A stretch of 6,455 nt of DNA from Thiobacillus sp. UBA2487. GTDB lineage: Bacteria; Pseudomonadota; Gammaproteobacteria; Burkholderiales; Sulfuriferulaceae. Shown in pieces: positions 1 through 6,356 of this stretch. The stretch lies in assembly GCA_002341815.1 (NCBI GenBank), contig DDOT01000096.1:1-6455 (forward strand). The letters run 5' to 3'. The number at the start of each line of letters is the position of its first letter. The first letter of the stretch is position 1. The position numbers and the translations under genes were made by a program. The notes under the pieces are model-generated. The model did not search any database. It saw nothing but the letters and a program-made list of their open reading frames with translations, and was not told the origin of the DNA.

Positions 1-1333
1 ATGTGGCTGGCGCCGGACGTCGTCCAGCAACCAAACGACTTTTCTGGCGACCCGGTTGACTGATACCCCACAACGCATTCAATTCGTCCGGGCTTAATCT
101 TGCCAGTTCTGCTGCTCGCTTGCGCAATACCAACGCCAGCGCGGGAGCCTCAATTTGCATCAGCAATGGTTTTAATTCATTTAAAAATGCACTACACCCT
201 TCTTCATGCCGTAAATCATGATGTTGCGTCAAATGCCTGAACAAATAGGCCGATAAGGGCAAACTGTGTTCCTGAGCAAATCGTTCAAATGCTTCACGCC
301 CGTATGTTCGCACGTAACTATCCGGGTCGTGTTCGTCCGGCAAAAATAAAAACTGTAACTGACTGGTATCGGTCAACACCGGCAGCCCTTGTTCAAGCGC
401 TCGCCATGCAGCCCGCTGCCCAGCTTTATCACCATCAAAACAAAAAATGATGTTGTTGGTATGGCGCAGCAATTTTTTTACATGCACAGGCGTTGTTGCG
501 GTTCCTAACGTAGCAACCGCCCAATCCACCCCATATTGCGCCAATGCAACAACATCCATATACCCTTCCACCACCAGCACACGATCTTGCTGGCGTATGG
601 CATTGCGCGCCTGAAACAGACCGTAAAGTTCCTGCCCCTTCTGAAACAGCACCGTTTCGGGTGAGTTCAGGTATTTCGGCTCGCCTTTGTCCAAAATCCG
701 TCCGCCAAATCCAATCACACCACCCCGAGCGTTGTGAATTGGGAACATAATTCTGTCACGAAAACGATCGTACCGCCGCCCGTTCTCATTGTTGATCACC
801 AAACCGGTTTCCACCAAGGCAGACGCGTCATAATCCACCACCGCATCTGCCAGATTGCGCCAGCCATCAGGGGCATAGCCCAAACTGAAACGCGCTGCAA
901 TTTCTCCGGTCAAGCCACGTTGTTTCAAATACGAAACAGCGCGCGGCGTCGATTTCAACTGCTGTTTATACCACTGGGTTACAGTCAGCATCAAATCGTT
1001 TAAATCTGGTGATGCCATCCGTTTTTCAGGTGCCGCACTGCGCTGATCAGGAACCTGCATACCCGCTTGGTCTGCTAGCGAACGAATTGCCTCCACATAA
1101 CCAAGTCCAGCATATTCCATCAAAAAACCGATCGATGTACCATGCGCTCCGCAACCAAAACAGTGATAAAACTGTTTGGTGGGCGACACAGTGAACGAAG
1201 GAGACTTTTCCTGATGAAACGGACAGCAGGCCTGAAAATTAGCACCTGCTTTTTTTAGCGGCACATAGCGCGCCACAACATCGACAATATCAACACGAGA
1301 CAGCAGGGTTTGAATAAAATCTTGCGGTATCAT
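1..1333 (-). CDS. dnaG: DNA primase DnaG, C-terminal part beyond the window
   Basis: Primase that lays down RNA primers for the replicative polymerase at the fork. On the minus strand an open frame runs from ATG at 1333 to the window edge with no stop, giving 444 codons. The N-terminal CHC2 zinc-binding domain is clear: C37, H40, C58 and C61 in CCPFHQEKSPSF and YHCFGCGAHG. The RNA-polymerase domain follows (RFRDRIMFPIHNARGGVIGFGGR), then the Toprim core with catalytic E256 in VVEGYMD and D300/D302 in FCFDGDKAGQ. The visible part ends in the helical region after Toprim. The helicase-binding C-terminal domain, roughly 130-150 residues in typical DnaG, lies outside. The start fits the family N-terminus MIPQ-FI-LL-R-DIVDVV, but no strong Shine-Dalgarno precedes it. 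It is third in the rpsU-yqeY-dnaG order, 79 bp after yqeY. The family call is secure. Confidence 0.97.
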   Translation of the reverse strand, partial: MIPQDFIQTLLSRVDIVDVVARYVPLKKAGANFQACCPFHQEKSPSFTVSPTKQFYHCFGCGAHGTSIGFLMEYAGLGYVEAIRSLADQAGMQVPDQRSAAPEKRMASPDLNDLMLTVTQWYKQQLKSTPRAVSYLKQRGLTGEIAARFSLGYAPDGWRNLADAVVDYDASALVETGLVINNENGRRYDRFRDRIMFPIHNARGGVIGFGGRILDKGEPKYLNSPETVLFQKGQELYGLFQARNAIRQQDRVLVVEGYMDVVALAQYGVDWAVATLGTATTPVHVKKLLRHTNNIIFCFDGDKAGQRAAWRALEQGLPVLTDTSQLQFLFLPDEHDPDSYVRTYGREAFERFAQEHSLPLSAYLFRHLTQHHDLRHEEGCSAFLNELKPLLMQIEAPALALVLRKRAAELARLSPDELNALWGISQPGRQKSRLVAGRRPAPAT

Positions 1334-1412
1334 AAGGCTACGCCAACCCCATCAAACCAACACAACTGCCTGCTGCGCTCACAAAACGAGGCTGCGCACC
1401 AAAAACGATCAG

Positions 1413-1859
1413 TCAAGCACCAAGCATCGATTTGATACGCGCAGAAACCTGCGCCATATCAGCACGACCTGCCAAGGCAGACTTGACTTGTGCCATCACC
1501 TTGCCCATATCTTTGATATCTTTAGCACCGCTCGCATCTATTGCTGCACGAATGCTGGCGTCAATTTCCTCAGACGTAGCCGCCACCGGCATGTATATTT
1601 GCAATACACTCACTTCGAAATGCTCTGCATCTGCCAGGTCTTGCCGACCGGCCGCTTCATATTGGGCGATCGAATCACGGCGCTGCTTGAGCATTTTATC
1701 GACAATCGCAATGACTTGGGCATCGTCCAATTCAATCCGCTCATCTACTTCGCGCTGCTTCATCGCAGACAACAATAAACGTAAAGCCCCCAGACGCGCA
1801 GTTTCCCGCGCACGCATGGCGGCTTTCATGTCTTCGGTAATTCTGGATCTCAGATTCAT
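1413..1859 (-). CDS. yqeY: GatB/YqeY-domain protein
   Basis: A 148-residue small helical protein of the GatB/YqeY family, related to the C-terminal tRNA-binding domain of the amidotransferase subunit GatB. Its own role is not firmly established; a link to tRNA or aminoacylation is inferred from that homology. Family signatures seen are the N-terminal LRSRITEDMKAAMRA, the central KQRRDSIAQYEAAGRQDLADAE, YMP, and the C-terminal KDMGKVMAQVK. The length is typical, so the gene looks intact. It lies between rpsU (81 bp upstream) and dnaG (79 bp downstream), the usual position in proteobacterial macromolecular-synthesis operons. The start ATG at 1859 has only a weak purine stretch (GAAAG) ahead of it. 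Expression probably comes from the rpsU promoter. Confidence 0.93.
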   Translation of the reverse strand: MNLRSRITEDMKAAMRARETARLGALRLLLSAMKQREVDERIELDDAQVIAIVDKMLKQRRDSIAQYEAAGRQDLADAEHFEVSVLQIYMPVAATSEEIDASIRAAIDASGAKDIKDMGKVMAQVKSALAGRADMAQVSARIKSMLGA

Positions 1860-1894
1860 CCGACACTTTCATACAAAAAACATGATGTTAATCA

Positions 1895-1941
1895 ACCGCA
1901 GATGCGGTCAATCAACCAAAAGCAGGTCAGCTTGTGCTGCT
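1895..1941 (-). terminator. Possible weak attenuator hairpins between rpsU and yqeY
   Basis: On the minus strand, AGCAG (1941-1937) can pair with CTGCT (1925-1921) across an 11-nt loop and is followed by a few T residues. A second small stem, ACCGC/GCGGT with a 4-nt loop, occupies 1908-1895. Both stems are only 5 bp and the T-tracts are short or displaced. A strong terminator is therefore unlikely; partial termination or an mRNA processing site would fit. The E. coli operon has a partial terminator in the corresponding place, which is the reason for listing these. Confidence 0.25.
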
Positions 1942-2153
1942 TAGTACATCTTGGGAGGAAGCATTTGGCTACGAATCCGCTTATAATGGCGCTTAACAGC
2001 GGCGGCCAGTTTGCGCTTGCGTTCTGCGGTTGGCTTTTCATAAAACTCACGAGCACGCAACTCGGTCAGCAGACCTGTTTTTTCAACAGTGCGCTTGAAA
2101 CGACGCATAGCAACTTCAAACGGCTCATTTTCCTTGACGCGAACACTTGGCAT
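1941..2153 (-). CDS. rpsU: 30S ribosomal protein S21
   Basis: A 70-residue, strongly basic small-subunit ribosomal protein ([20 protein letters not shown]...). S21 binds near the 3' end of 16S rRNA on the 30S platform and helps mRNA engagement in initiation. The conserved blocks [11 protein letters not shown] and [14 protein letters not shown] and the arginine/lysine-rich C-terminus [10 protein letters not shown] are all present at full family length. It is the first gene of the minus-strand operon. A GGAG Shine-Dalgarno (2164-2167 on the plus strand as ctcc) lies 10 nt before the ATG, and a good sigma70-type promoter is about 40 bp upstream. The stop TAA (1943-1941) overlaps a small hairpin that may tune readthrough into yqeY and dnaG. 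The identification is secure. Confidence 0.97.
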   Translation of the reverse strand: MPSVRVKENEPFEVAMRRFKRTVEKTGLLTELRAREFYEKPTAERKRKLAAAVKRHYKRIRSQMLPPKMY

Positions 2154-2191
2154 GTAAATGAAACTCCAAAACAGGGGGAGAAAAAAGAAAG

Positions 2192-2220
2192 ATTATAGCC
2201 CAACGGCACGAATTTTCCAA
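2192..2220 (-). promoter_or_regulatory. sigma70-type promoter of rpsU-yqeY-dnaG
   Basis: Read on the minus strand, TTGGAA (2220-2215) is separated by exactly 17 nt from a perfect TATAAT (2197-2192). Transcription would start around 2185, giving a leader of about 30 nt that contains the GGAG ribosome site of rpsU. It is the best promoter match in the window and sits where the operon promoter is expected. Confidence 0.75.
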
Positions 2221-2361
2221 CTAGCAAAACAGCATTTTTCCTTATCTGGCACAGATTCGTGTGACTAACTTCCGCATCGCGCAGATCCCCAATCCAAAAC
2301 GATTGATAAAAACCTGTGCCCTTCACATCGATCAGCATTCGCCTTAACGCACATGGACTGC

Positions 2362-2367
2362 TAGAAT
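2362..2367 (+). promoter_or_regulatory. Candidate -10 box of the dnaX operon, close to the start codon
   Basis: TAGAAT matches five of six positions of the sigma70 -10 consensus. It ends 7 nt before the dnaX ATG at 2375, so a transcript from it would begin at or next to the start codon. The best -35 partner with an 18-nt spacer is TTCGCC (2338-2343), a poor match. A promoter further upstream is equally possible. Confidence 0.3.
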
Positions 2368-2374
2368 ATAGCCT

Positions 2375-4090
2375 ATGAGTTATCAGGTACTGGCGCGCAA
2401 ATGGCGCCCACGCAATTTTTCCGAGCTGATGGGGCAAGCGCATGTTGTTCGCGCCCTGACCAACGCGCTCGACCAAAACCGGCTACACCACGCCTGGTTG
2501 TTTACCGGCACCCGTGGCGTCGGCAAGACGACCATTGCGCGCATTCTGGCAAAGTCACTCAATTGCGAAACCGGCATTACTGCCTCGCCATGCGGCGTTT
2601 GCTCAGCCTGTCAGCAAATTGATACCGGGCGCTATGTTGATCTGATTGAACTCGATGCTGCATCCAATACCGGCGTCGACAGCATGCGCGAGGTTCTGGA
2701 CAACGCGCATTACGCCCCTACGGCCGGACGTTTCAAAGTTTACATCATCGATGAAGTGCATATGCTGTCACGCTCGGCCTTCAATTCCATGTTAAAAACC
2801 CTGGAAGAACCCCCCGAGCACGTCAAATTCATTCTGGCAACCACCGATCCGCAAAAAATTCCGGTGACTGTGCTTTCGCGCTGCTTGCAATTCAATTTAA
2901 AGCAAATGACGCCGATGCAGATCAGCACCCATCTGCAACATATTTTGCAACAAGAATCCATCAACGCTGAATCTGCCGCCATTAACCGGATTGCCCATGC
3001 TGCCCGTGGCAGCATGCGCGATGCACTATCACTGCTGGACCAGGCTATTGCGCATTGCGGGGGTGATATCCGGGACGACCGGGTGCAGGAAATGCTGGGC
3101 GGACTCGACCGTGCCGGGCTATGCGGGTTGCTGGATGCCATTGCCGATGCCAATGGGCCAACGTTACTGGAACGCTCTGCCAATTTAAGTGAACGAAGCA
3201 TTGATCATAGCGCCGCTTTACAGGAATTGGCGCTTATTTTGCATCAAATTTCGCTGTACCAAACCATACCATCTGCCATCGCAGAAGACACGCCTGATTT
3301 AAACCTGATTAGCCAACTTGCTGATCGACTAAACCCGGATACGGTACAGCTATATTATCAGATATGCCTGCTTGGTAAACGCGACTTGCCTTTGGCCCCC
3401 GATGAAACGTCCGGCTTCAACATGACATTGCTGCGCATGTTGACGTTTTATCCAGACCAACCAACCGGCAACCAGCCGGTTTTAGCCAAGCACCATTCCG
3501 CACAGGATCAACCAACCCGTGCCGTTACCGCCACGTCAAGCAACAGCACAGCATCAACCAAAAGCAACCCGCATATACTGAACGACAACCCTGCACCACT
3601 GATTATTCAATCTGATCCGCCCATAACCAGCCGAACATCGATTGAGATTGATACACCCGAAACAATGACGCAACCCACGTCGCCAGACATTGCGGCACCT
3701 TTGCCAACCAATGCAATACAATGGGCAGAGTTGGTGAAACGCTTGCGTCTGGGAGGGCAGGCACGCATGTTGGCTGCAGAATGCGAACTGGTTGAAATCA
3801 CCGGCCACACCATCCACCTGCGACTGGCTCAAGAACATCGGCATCTCACCGATCCTGGTTATCAAACCCGCTTGTGCGAGGCATTGGAAAAGCATTTTGG
3901 ACTGCCCATTCGTCTGCAACTGCACTTGGCAGAAGGCGAAACCAATTCGCCGCAACGCCAACAAACTGAAGCCCGCGAACGTTTGCAAGCCGATGCCGAG
4001 CAAGCGGTGCAAAACAACCCGCTGATACAAGATATTATTCAACAAATGGATGGACGCGTGATTTCTATCACGCCCATCGCCAACAGTTAA
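2375..4090 (+). CDS. dnaX: DNA polymerase III subunit tau (DnaX)
   Basis: AAA+ clamp-loader subunit that loads the sliding clamp and, in its long form, couples polymerase to the DnaB helicase. It has 571 residues. Visible in order are the N-terminal [12 protein letters not shown]; Walker A GTRGVGKT (45-52); a zinc site at C64, C73, C76 and C79; Walker B VYIIDEVH (122-129); sensor 1 around ATTDP (155-159); the SRC arginine-finger motif (168-170); and sensor 2 in [13 protein letters not shown] (212 on, R215). Domain III follows to about 365, then a low-complexity Ser/Thr/Pro/Asn-rich linker (about 365-445). The C-terminal tau domain starts around [12 protein letters not shown] (446-571). The start is fixed by the conserved N-terminus, although no Shine-Dalgarno is present. 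It is the first gene of the dnaX-ybaB-recR-HIT operon. No strong slippery heptamer for a gamma form was seen. Confidence 0.97.
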   Translation: MSYQVLARKWRPRNFSELMGQAHVVRALTNALDQNRLHHAWLFTGTRGVGKTTIARILAKSLNCETGITASPCGVCSACQQIDTGRYVDLIELDAASNTGVDSMREVLDNAHYAPTAGRFKVYIIDEVHMLSRSAFNSMLKTLEEPPEHVKFILATTDPQKIPVTVLSRCLQFNLKQMTPMQISTHLQHILQQESINAESAAINRIAHAARGSMRDALSLLDQAIAHCGGDIRDDRVQEMLGGLDRAGLCGLLDAIADANGPTLLERSANLSERSIDHSAALQELALILHQISLYQTIPSAIAEDTPDLNLISQLADRLNPDTVQLYYQICLLGKRDLPLAPDETSGFNMTLLRMLTFYPDQPTGNQPVLAKHHSAQDQPTRAVTATSSNSTASTKSNPHILNDNPAPLIIQSDPPITSRTSIEIDTPETMTQPTSPDIAAPLPTNAIQWAELVKRLRLGGQARMLAAECELVEITGHTIHLRLAQEHRHLTDPGYQTRLCEALEKHFGLPIRLQLHLAEGETNSPQRQQTEARERLQADAEQAVQNNPLIQDIIQQMDGRVISITPIANS

Positions 4091-4092
4091 GC

Positions 4093-4098
4093 AAGGAG
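4093..4098 (+). promoter_or_regulatory. Strong ribosome binding site of the YbaB/EbfC gene
   Basis: AAGGAG lies 5 nt before the ATG at 4104, in the 13-bp gap after the dnaX stop. It is the clearest Shine-Dalgarno in the plus-strand operon and fixes the start of this gene. Confidence 0.85.
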
Positions 4099-4103
4099 TA
4101 CAC

Positions 4104-4430
4104 ATGATTAAAGGTGGTATAGGCAATCTGATGCGGCAAGCCCAGCAAATGCAGGGAAACATGCAAAAAATGCAGGAAAAGCTGGCAGAAATTGACGTGG
4201 AAGGTGTTGCTGGGGGTGGTTTGATCAATGTAACCATGAATTGCCGCAACATGGTAAAGCGCATTCACATCGACCCCAGTTTGCTGAGTGATGACAAAGA
4301 CATGCTGGAAGACCTGCTTGCTGCTGCCGTGAATGATGCCGTGCGCAAGGCTGAAGCAACTGCTCAAGAGAAAATGAGCGGTTTTACTGCCGGACTGAAC
4401 TTGCCGCCCGGATTCAAACTGCCGTTCTGA
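4104..4430 (+). CDS. ybaB: YbaB/EbfC family nucleoid-associated protein
   Basis: A 108-residue DNA-binding protein. Family members form dimers that bind DNA and are counted as nucleoid-associated proteins; the gene is commonly placed between dnaX and recR, as here. Visible features are the N-terminal [27 protein letters not shown], a methionine- and glutamine-rich amphipathic helix, followed by the [13 protein letters not shown] strand region (about 33-46). Next come IHIDPSLL, the helix [17 protein letters not shown], and a C-terminal glycine/proline tail ending LPPGFKLPF. Length and order match the family. Its TGA stop shares one base with the recR start (TGATG), so translation of the two is probably coupled. 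Its exact role in this organism, for example in repair with RecR, is inference from context. Confidence 0.95.
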   Translation: MIKGGIGNLMRQAQQMQGNMQKMQEKLAEIDVEGVAGGGLINVTMNCRNMVKRIHIDPSLLSDDKDMLEDLLAAAVNDAVRKAEATAQEKMSGFTAGLNLPPGFKLPF

Positions 4431-5035
4431 TGAAGCCGACCAATCCGCTGGACGAATTGATGCAGGCATTGCGCGTTTTGCCAGGCGTGGGACCAAAATC
4501 AGCGGCTCGCATGGCTTATCATCTATTGCAGCACGATCGCCAAGGCGCCAAGCGTTTGGGTTTGGCGCTCGATAGTGCATTAAATGGCCTGCACCCCTGC
4601 AGCCAATGCAATAATTTCAGCGAAAGTCCTGTTTGTCGGCTTTGTAGCTCAAACGAGAGAGACAATACCCAACTTGCCGTGGTAGAAATGCCTACCGATC
4701 TGGTCATGATGGAACAAACGCGCAGCTACCACGGGCTGTACTTTGTCCTGATGGGGCGGCTTTCGCCACTGGACGGCATGGGACCGCACGACATTCACCT
4801 GGATAAATTGATAGCGCGCGCTTGTGATGGCATCGTACAGGAAGTGATCCTTGCCACCAACTTCACCATGGAAGGCGAAGCAACCGCCCACGCAATCACC
4901 GAACTACTCAATGCACGCGGAATTGCTGTCAGTCGGCTTGCTCGCGGCGTCCCGCTTGGTGGCGAGCTTGAACACGTTGACCCAGGCACCCTGGCCCAAG
5001 CGCTGGCCGACCGCCGCCCACTGTCCCTGCCATGA
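4430..5035 (+). CDS. recR: Recombination mediator protein RecR
   Basis: A 201-residue protein of the RecFOR pathway. With RecO it helps load RecA onto SSB-coated single-stranded gaps. In order it shows an N-terminal helix-hairpin-helix ([14 protein letters not shown], 16-29), a four-cysteine zinc site (C57, C60, C69, C72), and a Toprim domain starting at [14 protein letters not shown] (about 82-95). The Toprim domain continues through [16 protein letters not shown], and the conserved C-terminal Walker-B-like end contains [25 protein letters not shown]. Full family length and all key residues are present. Its ATG overlaps the upstream stop by one base, and its TGA overlaps the ATG of the HIT gene (ATGA), so both junctions suggest translational coupling. 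No separate ribosome site is needed or seen. Confidence 0.97.
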   Translation: MKPTNPLDELMQALRVLPGVGPKSAARMAYHLLQHDRQGAKRLGLALDSALNGLHPCSQCNNFSESPVCRLCSSNERDNTQLAVVEMPTDLVMMEQTRSYHGLYFVLMGRLSPLDGMGPHDIHLDKLIARACDGIVQEVILATNFTMEGEATAHAITELLNARGIAVSRLARGVPLGGELEHVDPGTLAQALADRRPLSLP

Positions 5036-5466
5036 CTATTACCGCACCAACCACACCTCAACCATGCCCGCTGTGCAATACGGTGGGAGAAAAGGTATTG
5101 TGGAAAAATAACCGGTTGCGCATCATTTTGGTTGACGATGCCGACTACCCCGCCTTTTGCCGTGTTATCTGGCAGCAACACTGCGCAGAGATGAGCGATC
5201 TGGCAGTACAAGACCGACAATATTTGATGCACGTCGTTTTCACGGTCGAGTCTTTGTTGCGCGAAGGATTGAATCCGGACAAGATCAATCTGGCGAGCTT
5301 GGGCAACCTTGTACCACACCTGCACTGGCACATCATTCCTCGCTTTCGCGACGACCGACATTTCCCCAATCCGGTTTGGGGGGAGTTTACCCAACATCAA
5401 TCGTGGCGGCGCGCAACGATTGATGAGGCGTGGCTAATCAACCGGCTAAAGCAGAAACTAGATTAA
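5032..5466 (+). CDS. HIT family (histidine triad) protein
   Basis: A 144-residue histidine-triad protein, probably a nucleotide-binding hydrolase or transferase acting on nucleotide phosphoramidates or dinucleoside polyphosphates; the actual substrate cannot be read from the sequence. The triad is clear at H96-L-H98-W-H100-I-I within [19 protein letters not shown], with H98 expected to be the nucleophile. A CPLC pair near the N-terminus (C12, C15) is common in this bacterial subgroup and may bind metal. The C-terminal [15 protein letters not shown] block also fits betaproteobacterial homologues as I remember them. The start ATG overlaps the recR stop. The stop TAA (5464-5466) lies inside the tip of a repeat element, whose insertion leaves the reading frame and C-terminus ([10 protein letters not shown]) apparently intact. 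Confidence 0.93.
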   Translation: MTITAPTTPQPCPLCNTVGEKVLWKNNRLRIILVDDADYPAFCRVIWQQHCAEMSDLAVQDRQYLMHVVFTVESLLREGLNPDKINLASLGNLVPHLHWHIIPRFRDDRHFPNPVWGEFTQHQSWRRATIDEAWLINRLKQKLD

Positions 5467-5479
5467 CCCGATCTTTTCA
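5463..5479 (+). repeat. Left terminal inverted repeat of the left MITE-like copy
   Basis: TTAACCCGATCTTTTCA, exactly complementary to 5610-5626. It contains the TAA stop codon of the HIT-family gene. Confidence 0.85.
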
Positions 5480-5512
5480 CAAATCAACGCGCGCCCTGTC
5501 TTGCGTTTCATA

Positions 5513-5541
5513 TTGAAATATTATTCAATTGGGCGTATGAA
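5513..5541 (+). promoter_or_regulatory. Candidate outward promoter inside the left MITE-like copy
   Basis: TTGAAA (5513-5518) and TATGAA (5536-5541) are separated by exactly 17 nt, matching the sigma70 consensus at five and four of six positions. It points toward the methyltransferase gene about 95 bp downstream. Only sequence pattern supports it. Confidence 0.4.
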
Positions 5542-5609
5542 TAACGGCGCTACGCTTTCATCAAATTTCACCCTGTAACAAAATTTCGCGTGATCATCAC
5601 GCGAATTCA

Positions 5610-5626
5610 TGAAAAGATCGGGTTAA
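5610..5626 (+). repeat. Right terminal inverted repeat of the left MITE-like copy
   Basis: TGAAAAGATCGGGTTAA, exactly complementary to 5463-5479. It ends 8 nt before the preferred methyltransferase start codon. Confidence 0.85.
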
Positions 5627-5634
5627 AAACGCAA

Positions 5635-6243
5635 ATGATGATTCAGAATCGCTTTTTTCCCGCCACGGGGATGCCGGACCGGGACTGGTGGCATGCGTTG
5701 TGGCCCAGTCCGGATGACATCATTGCTGCTTTACGCATCAAGCGTGGCATGACGGTCGTCGATCTGGGCTGCGGCTACGGCTATTTTACCGCTGCCCTTA
5801 GCCGGCGGGTTGGACCGGGGCGCGTCATCGGATTCGACCTTGACTCAGTGTTGCTTGAACAGGCGAAAGCAACCTGTGCAGGGATGACAAACTGCGACTG
5901 GCTGCTGGGGGACGCTATGGCGTTAAGCCGTCTGCTTGACGCGCCGGTGGACTATGTATTGATCGCCAACACCTTCCACGGCGTACCGAACAAGTCAGCA
6001 TTGGCCAATGAAGTCGCAACGGCGCTGAAGCCGGACGGACAATTCGCCGTTGTCAATTGGCATCCCCTGCCACGCGAACAAACCACCGTCCTGAATCAAC
6101 CACGCGGGCCAAGCACCGAACTGCGCATGTCGTCAGAACAAACCCGTGCGGTGGTCGAACCGGCCGGCTTCACGTTGGAAACGTTGATCGAGTTGCCGCC
6201 CTACCATTACGCAACCATCTTCGTCCGCGCGAACGAATGTTGA
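5635..6243 (+). CDS. Class I SAM-dependent methyltransferase
   Basis: A 202-residue protein from the preferred ATG at 5635, with a Rossmann-fold SAM-binding core. Motif I is VVDLGCGYGYFT (41-52). The acidic end of strand beta-2 is in VIGFDLD (64-70, D68 likely contacting the SAM ribose), and the adenine-binding region is CDWLLGDAMAL. The strand-4 region DYVLIANTFHGVPNK is followed by LKPDGQFAVVNWHP. The conserved-looking N-terminal PDRDWWHALWPSPDDII and C-terminal PPYHYATIFVR resemble an uncharacterised methyltransferase group I remember from beta- and gammaproteobacteria. The substrate is unknown. A longer form from GTG at 5590 adds 15 residues, 12 of them encoded by the repeat element, and is less likely. 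No good Shine-Dalgarno precedes either start. The gene lies between inverted copies of the repeat. Confidence 0.9.
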   Translation: MMIQNRFFPATGMPDRDWWHALWPSPDDIIAALRIKRGMTVVDLGCGYGYFTAALSRRVGPGRVIGFDLDSVLLEQAKATCAGMTNCDWLLGDAMALSRLLDAPVDYVLIANTFHGVPNKSALANEVATALKPDGQFAVVNWHPLPREQTTVLNQPRGPSTELRMSSEQTRAVVEPAGFTLETLIELPPYHYATIFVRANEC

Positions 6244-6270
6244 ACCAATGTTAATGGCCAAGCAGACCAA

Positions 6271-6315
6271 TCAGCAAAAAACATCATTAATGCGAGATTA
6301 CAGATATTTTGCTGA
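6271..6315. repeat. 9-bp inverted repeat downstream of the methyltransferase gene
   Basis: TCAGCAAAA (6271-6279) and TTTTGCTGA (6307-6315) are exact reverse complements with a 27-nt loop containing the palindrome CATTAATG. It sits 28 bp after the stop codon and could form a transcript-end hairpin. The long loop and AT-rich arms make it a weak terminator at best. Confidence 0.35.
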
Positions 6316-6356
6316 CGTCCCCTGCCAGCCGATGTCAAACATGGGATCATTCCAAC

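Larger units (their letters stand above)
2154..2374. other. Divergent intergenic region between rpsU and dnaX
   Basis: This 221-bp non-coding stretch separates the two outward-facing operons. Its left third holds the rpsU promoter and leader. The rest shows no convincing gene, and I looked for an SRP 4.5S RNA core (GGAAGG-type motif), which often precedes dnaX, without finding one. The last 15 bp before dnaX contain TAGAAT (2362-2367), a possible -10 box very close to the start codon. Confidence 0.6.
5463..5626 (+). mobile_element. MITE-like element, complete left copy
   Basis: A 164-bp non-coding unit bounded by perfect 17-bp inverted repeats: TTAACCCGATCTTTTCA at 5463-5479 and its exact reverse complement at 5610-5626. 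The four outermost bases at each end are TTAA, which could be the repeat tip or a target-site duplication. Inside are a 21-nt palindrome at 5585-5605 (10-nt arms around one central base) and a GCGTA/TACGC hairpin (5533-5537 with 5551-5555). A possible outward promoter is also present. No transposase is encoded, so movement would need one in trans. A second, diverged copy in reverse orientation starts at 6357, which supports a real repeat family. The parent insertion-sequence family is not recognised. Confidence 0.8.

Noticed and set aside
544..1194. Three plus-strand open frames of 61-89 codons
   Set aside because: They lie antisense to dnaG, whose zinc and Toprim motifs are unmistakable, and their translations show no family pattern.
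1371..1400. Short direct repeat of ctgcgc between yqeY and dnaG
   Set aside because: It is too short and isolated to separate from chance.
1432..1944. A 170-codon plus-strand open frame
   Set aside because: It is antisense to yqeY and the rpsU end; its serine/arginine/alanine-rich composition is typical of a shadow frame.
2200..2374. 4.5S (SRP) RNA gene upstream of dnaX
   Set aside because: This is a common location for it, but the conserved GGAAGG-type core and long hairpin are absent on both strands.
2066..2476. A 136-codon minus-strand open frame across the rpsU-dnaX gap
   Set aside because: It overlaps rpsU out of frame, the rpsU promoter and the dnaX start, and has no recognisable domain.
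3554..4264. A 236-codon minus-strand open frame
   Set aside because: It is antisense to the DnaX tau domain and the YbaB start; no motifs, and cysteine/histidine-rich shadow composition.
5463..5626. Simple rho-independent terminator after the HIT gene
   Set aside because: The complementary ends are 130 bp apart and a second copy exists at 6357, so a repeat element explains it better. It could still affect transcription.
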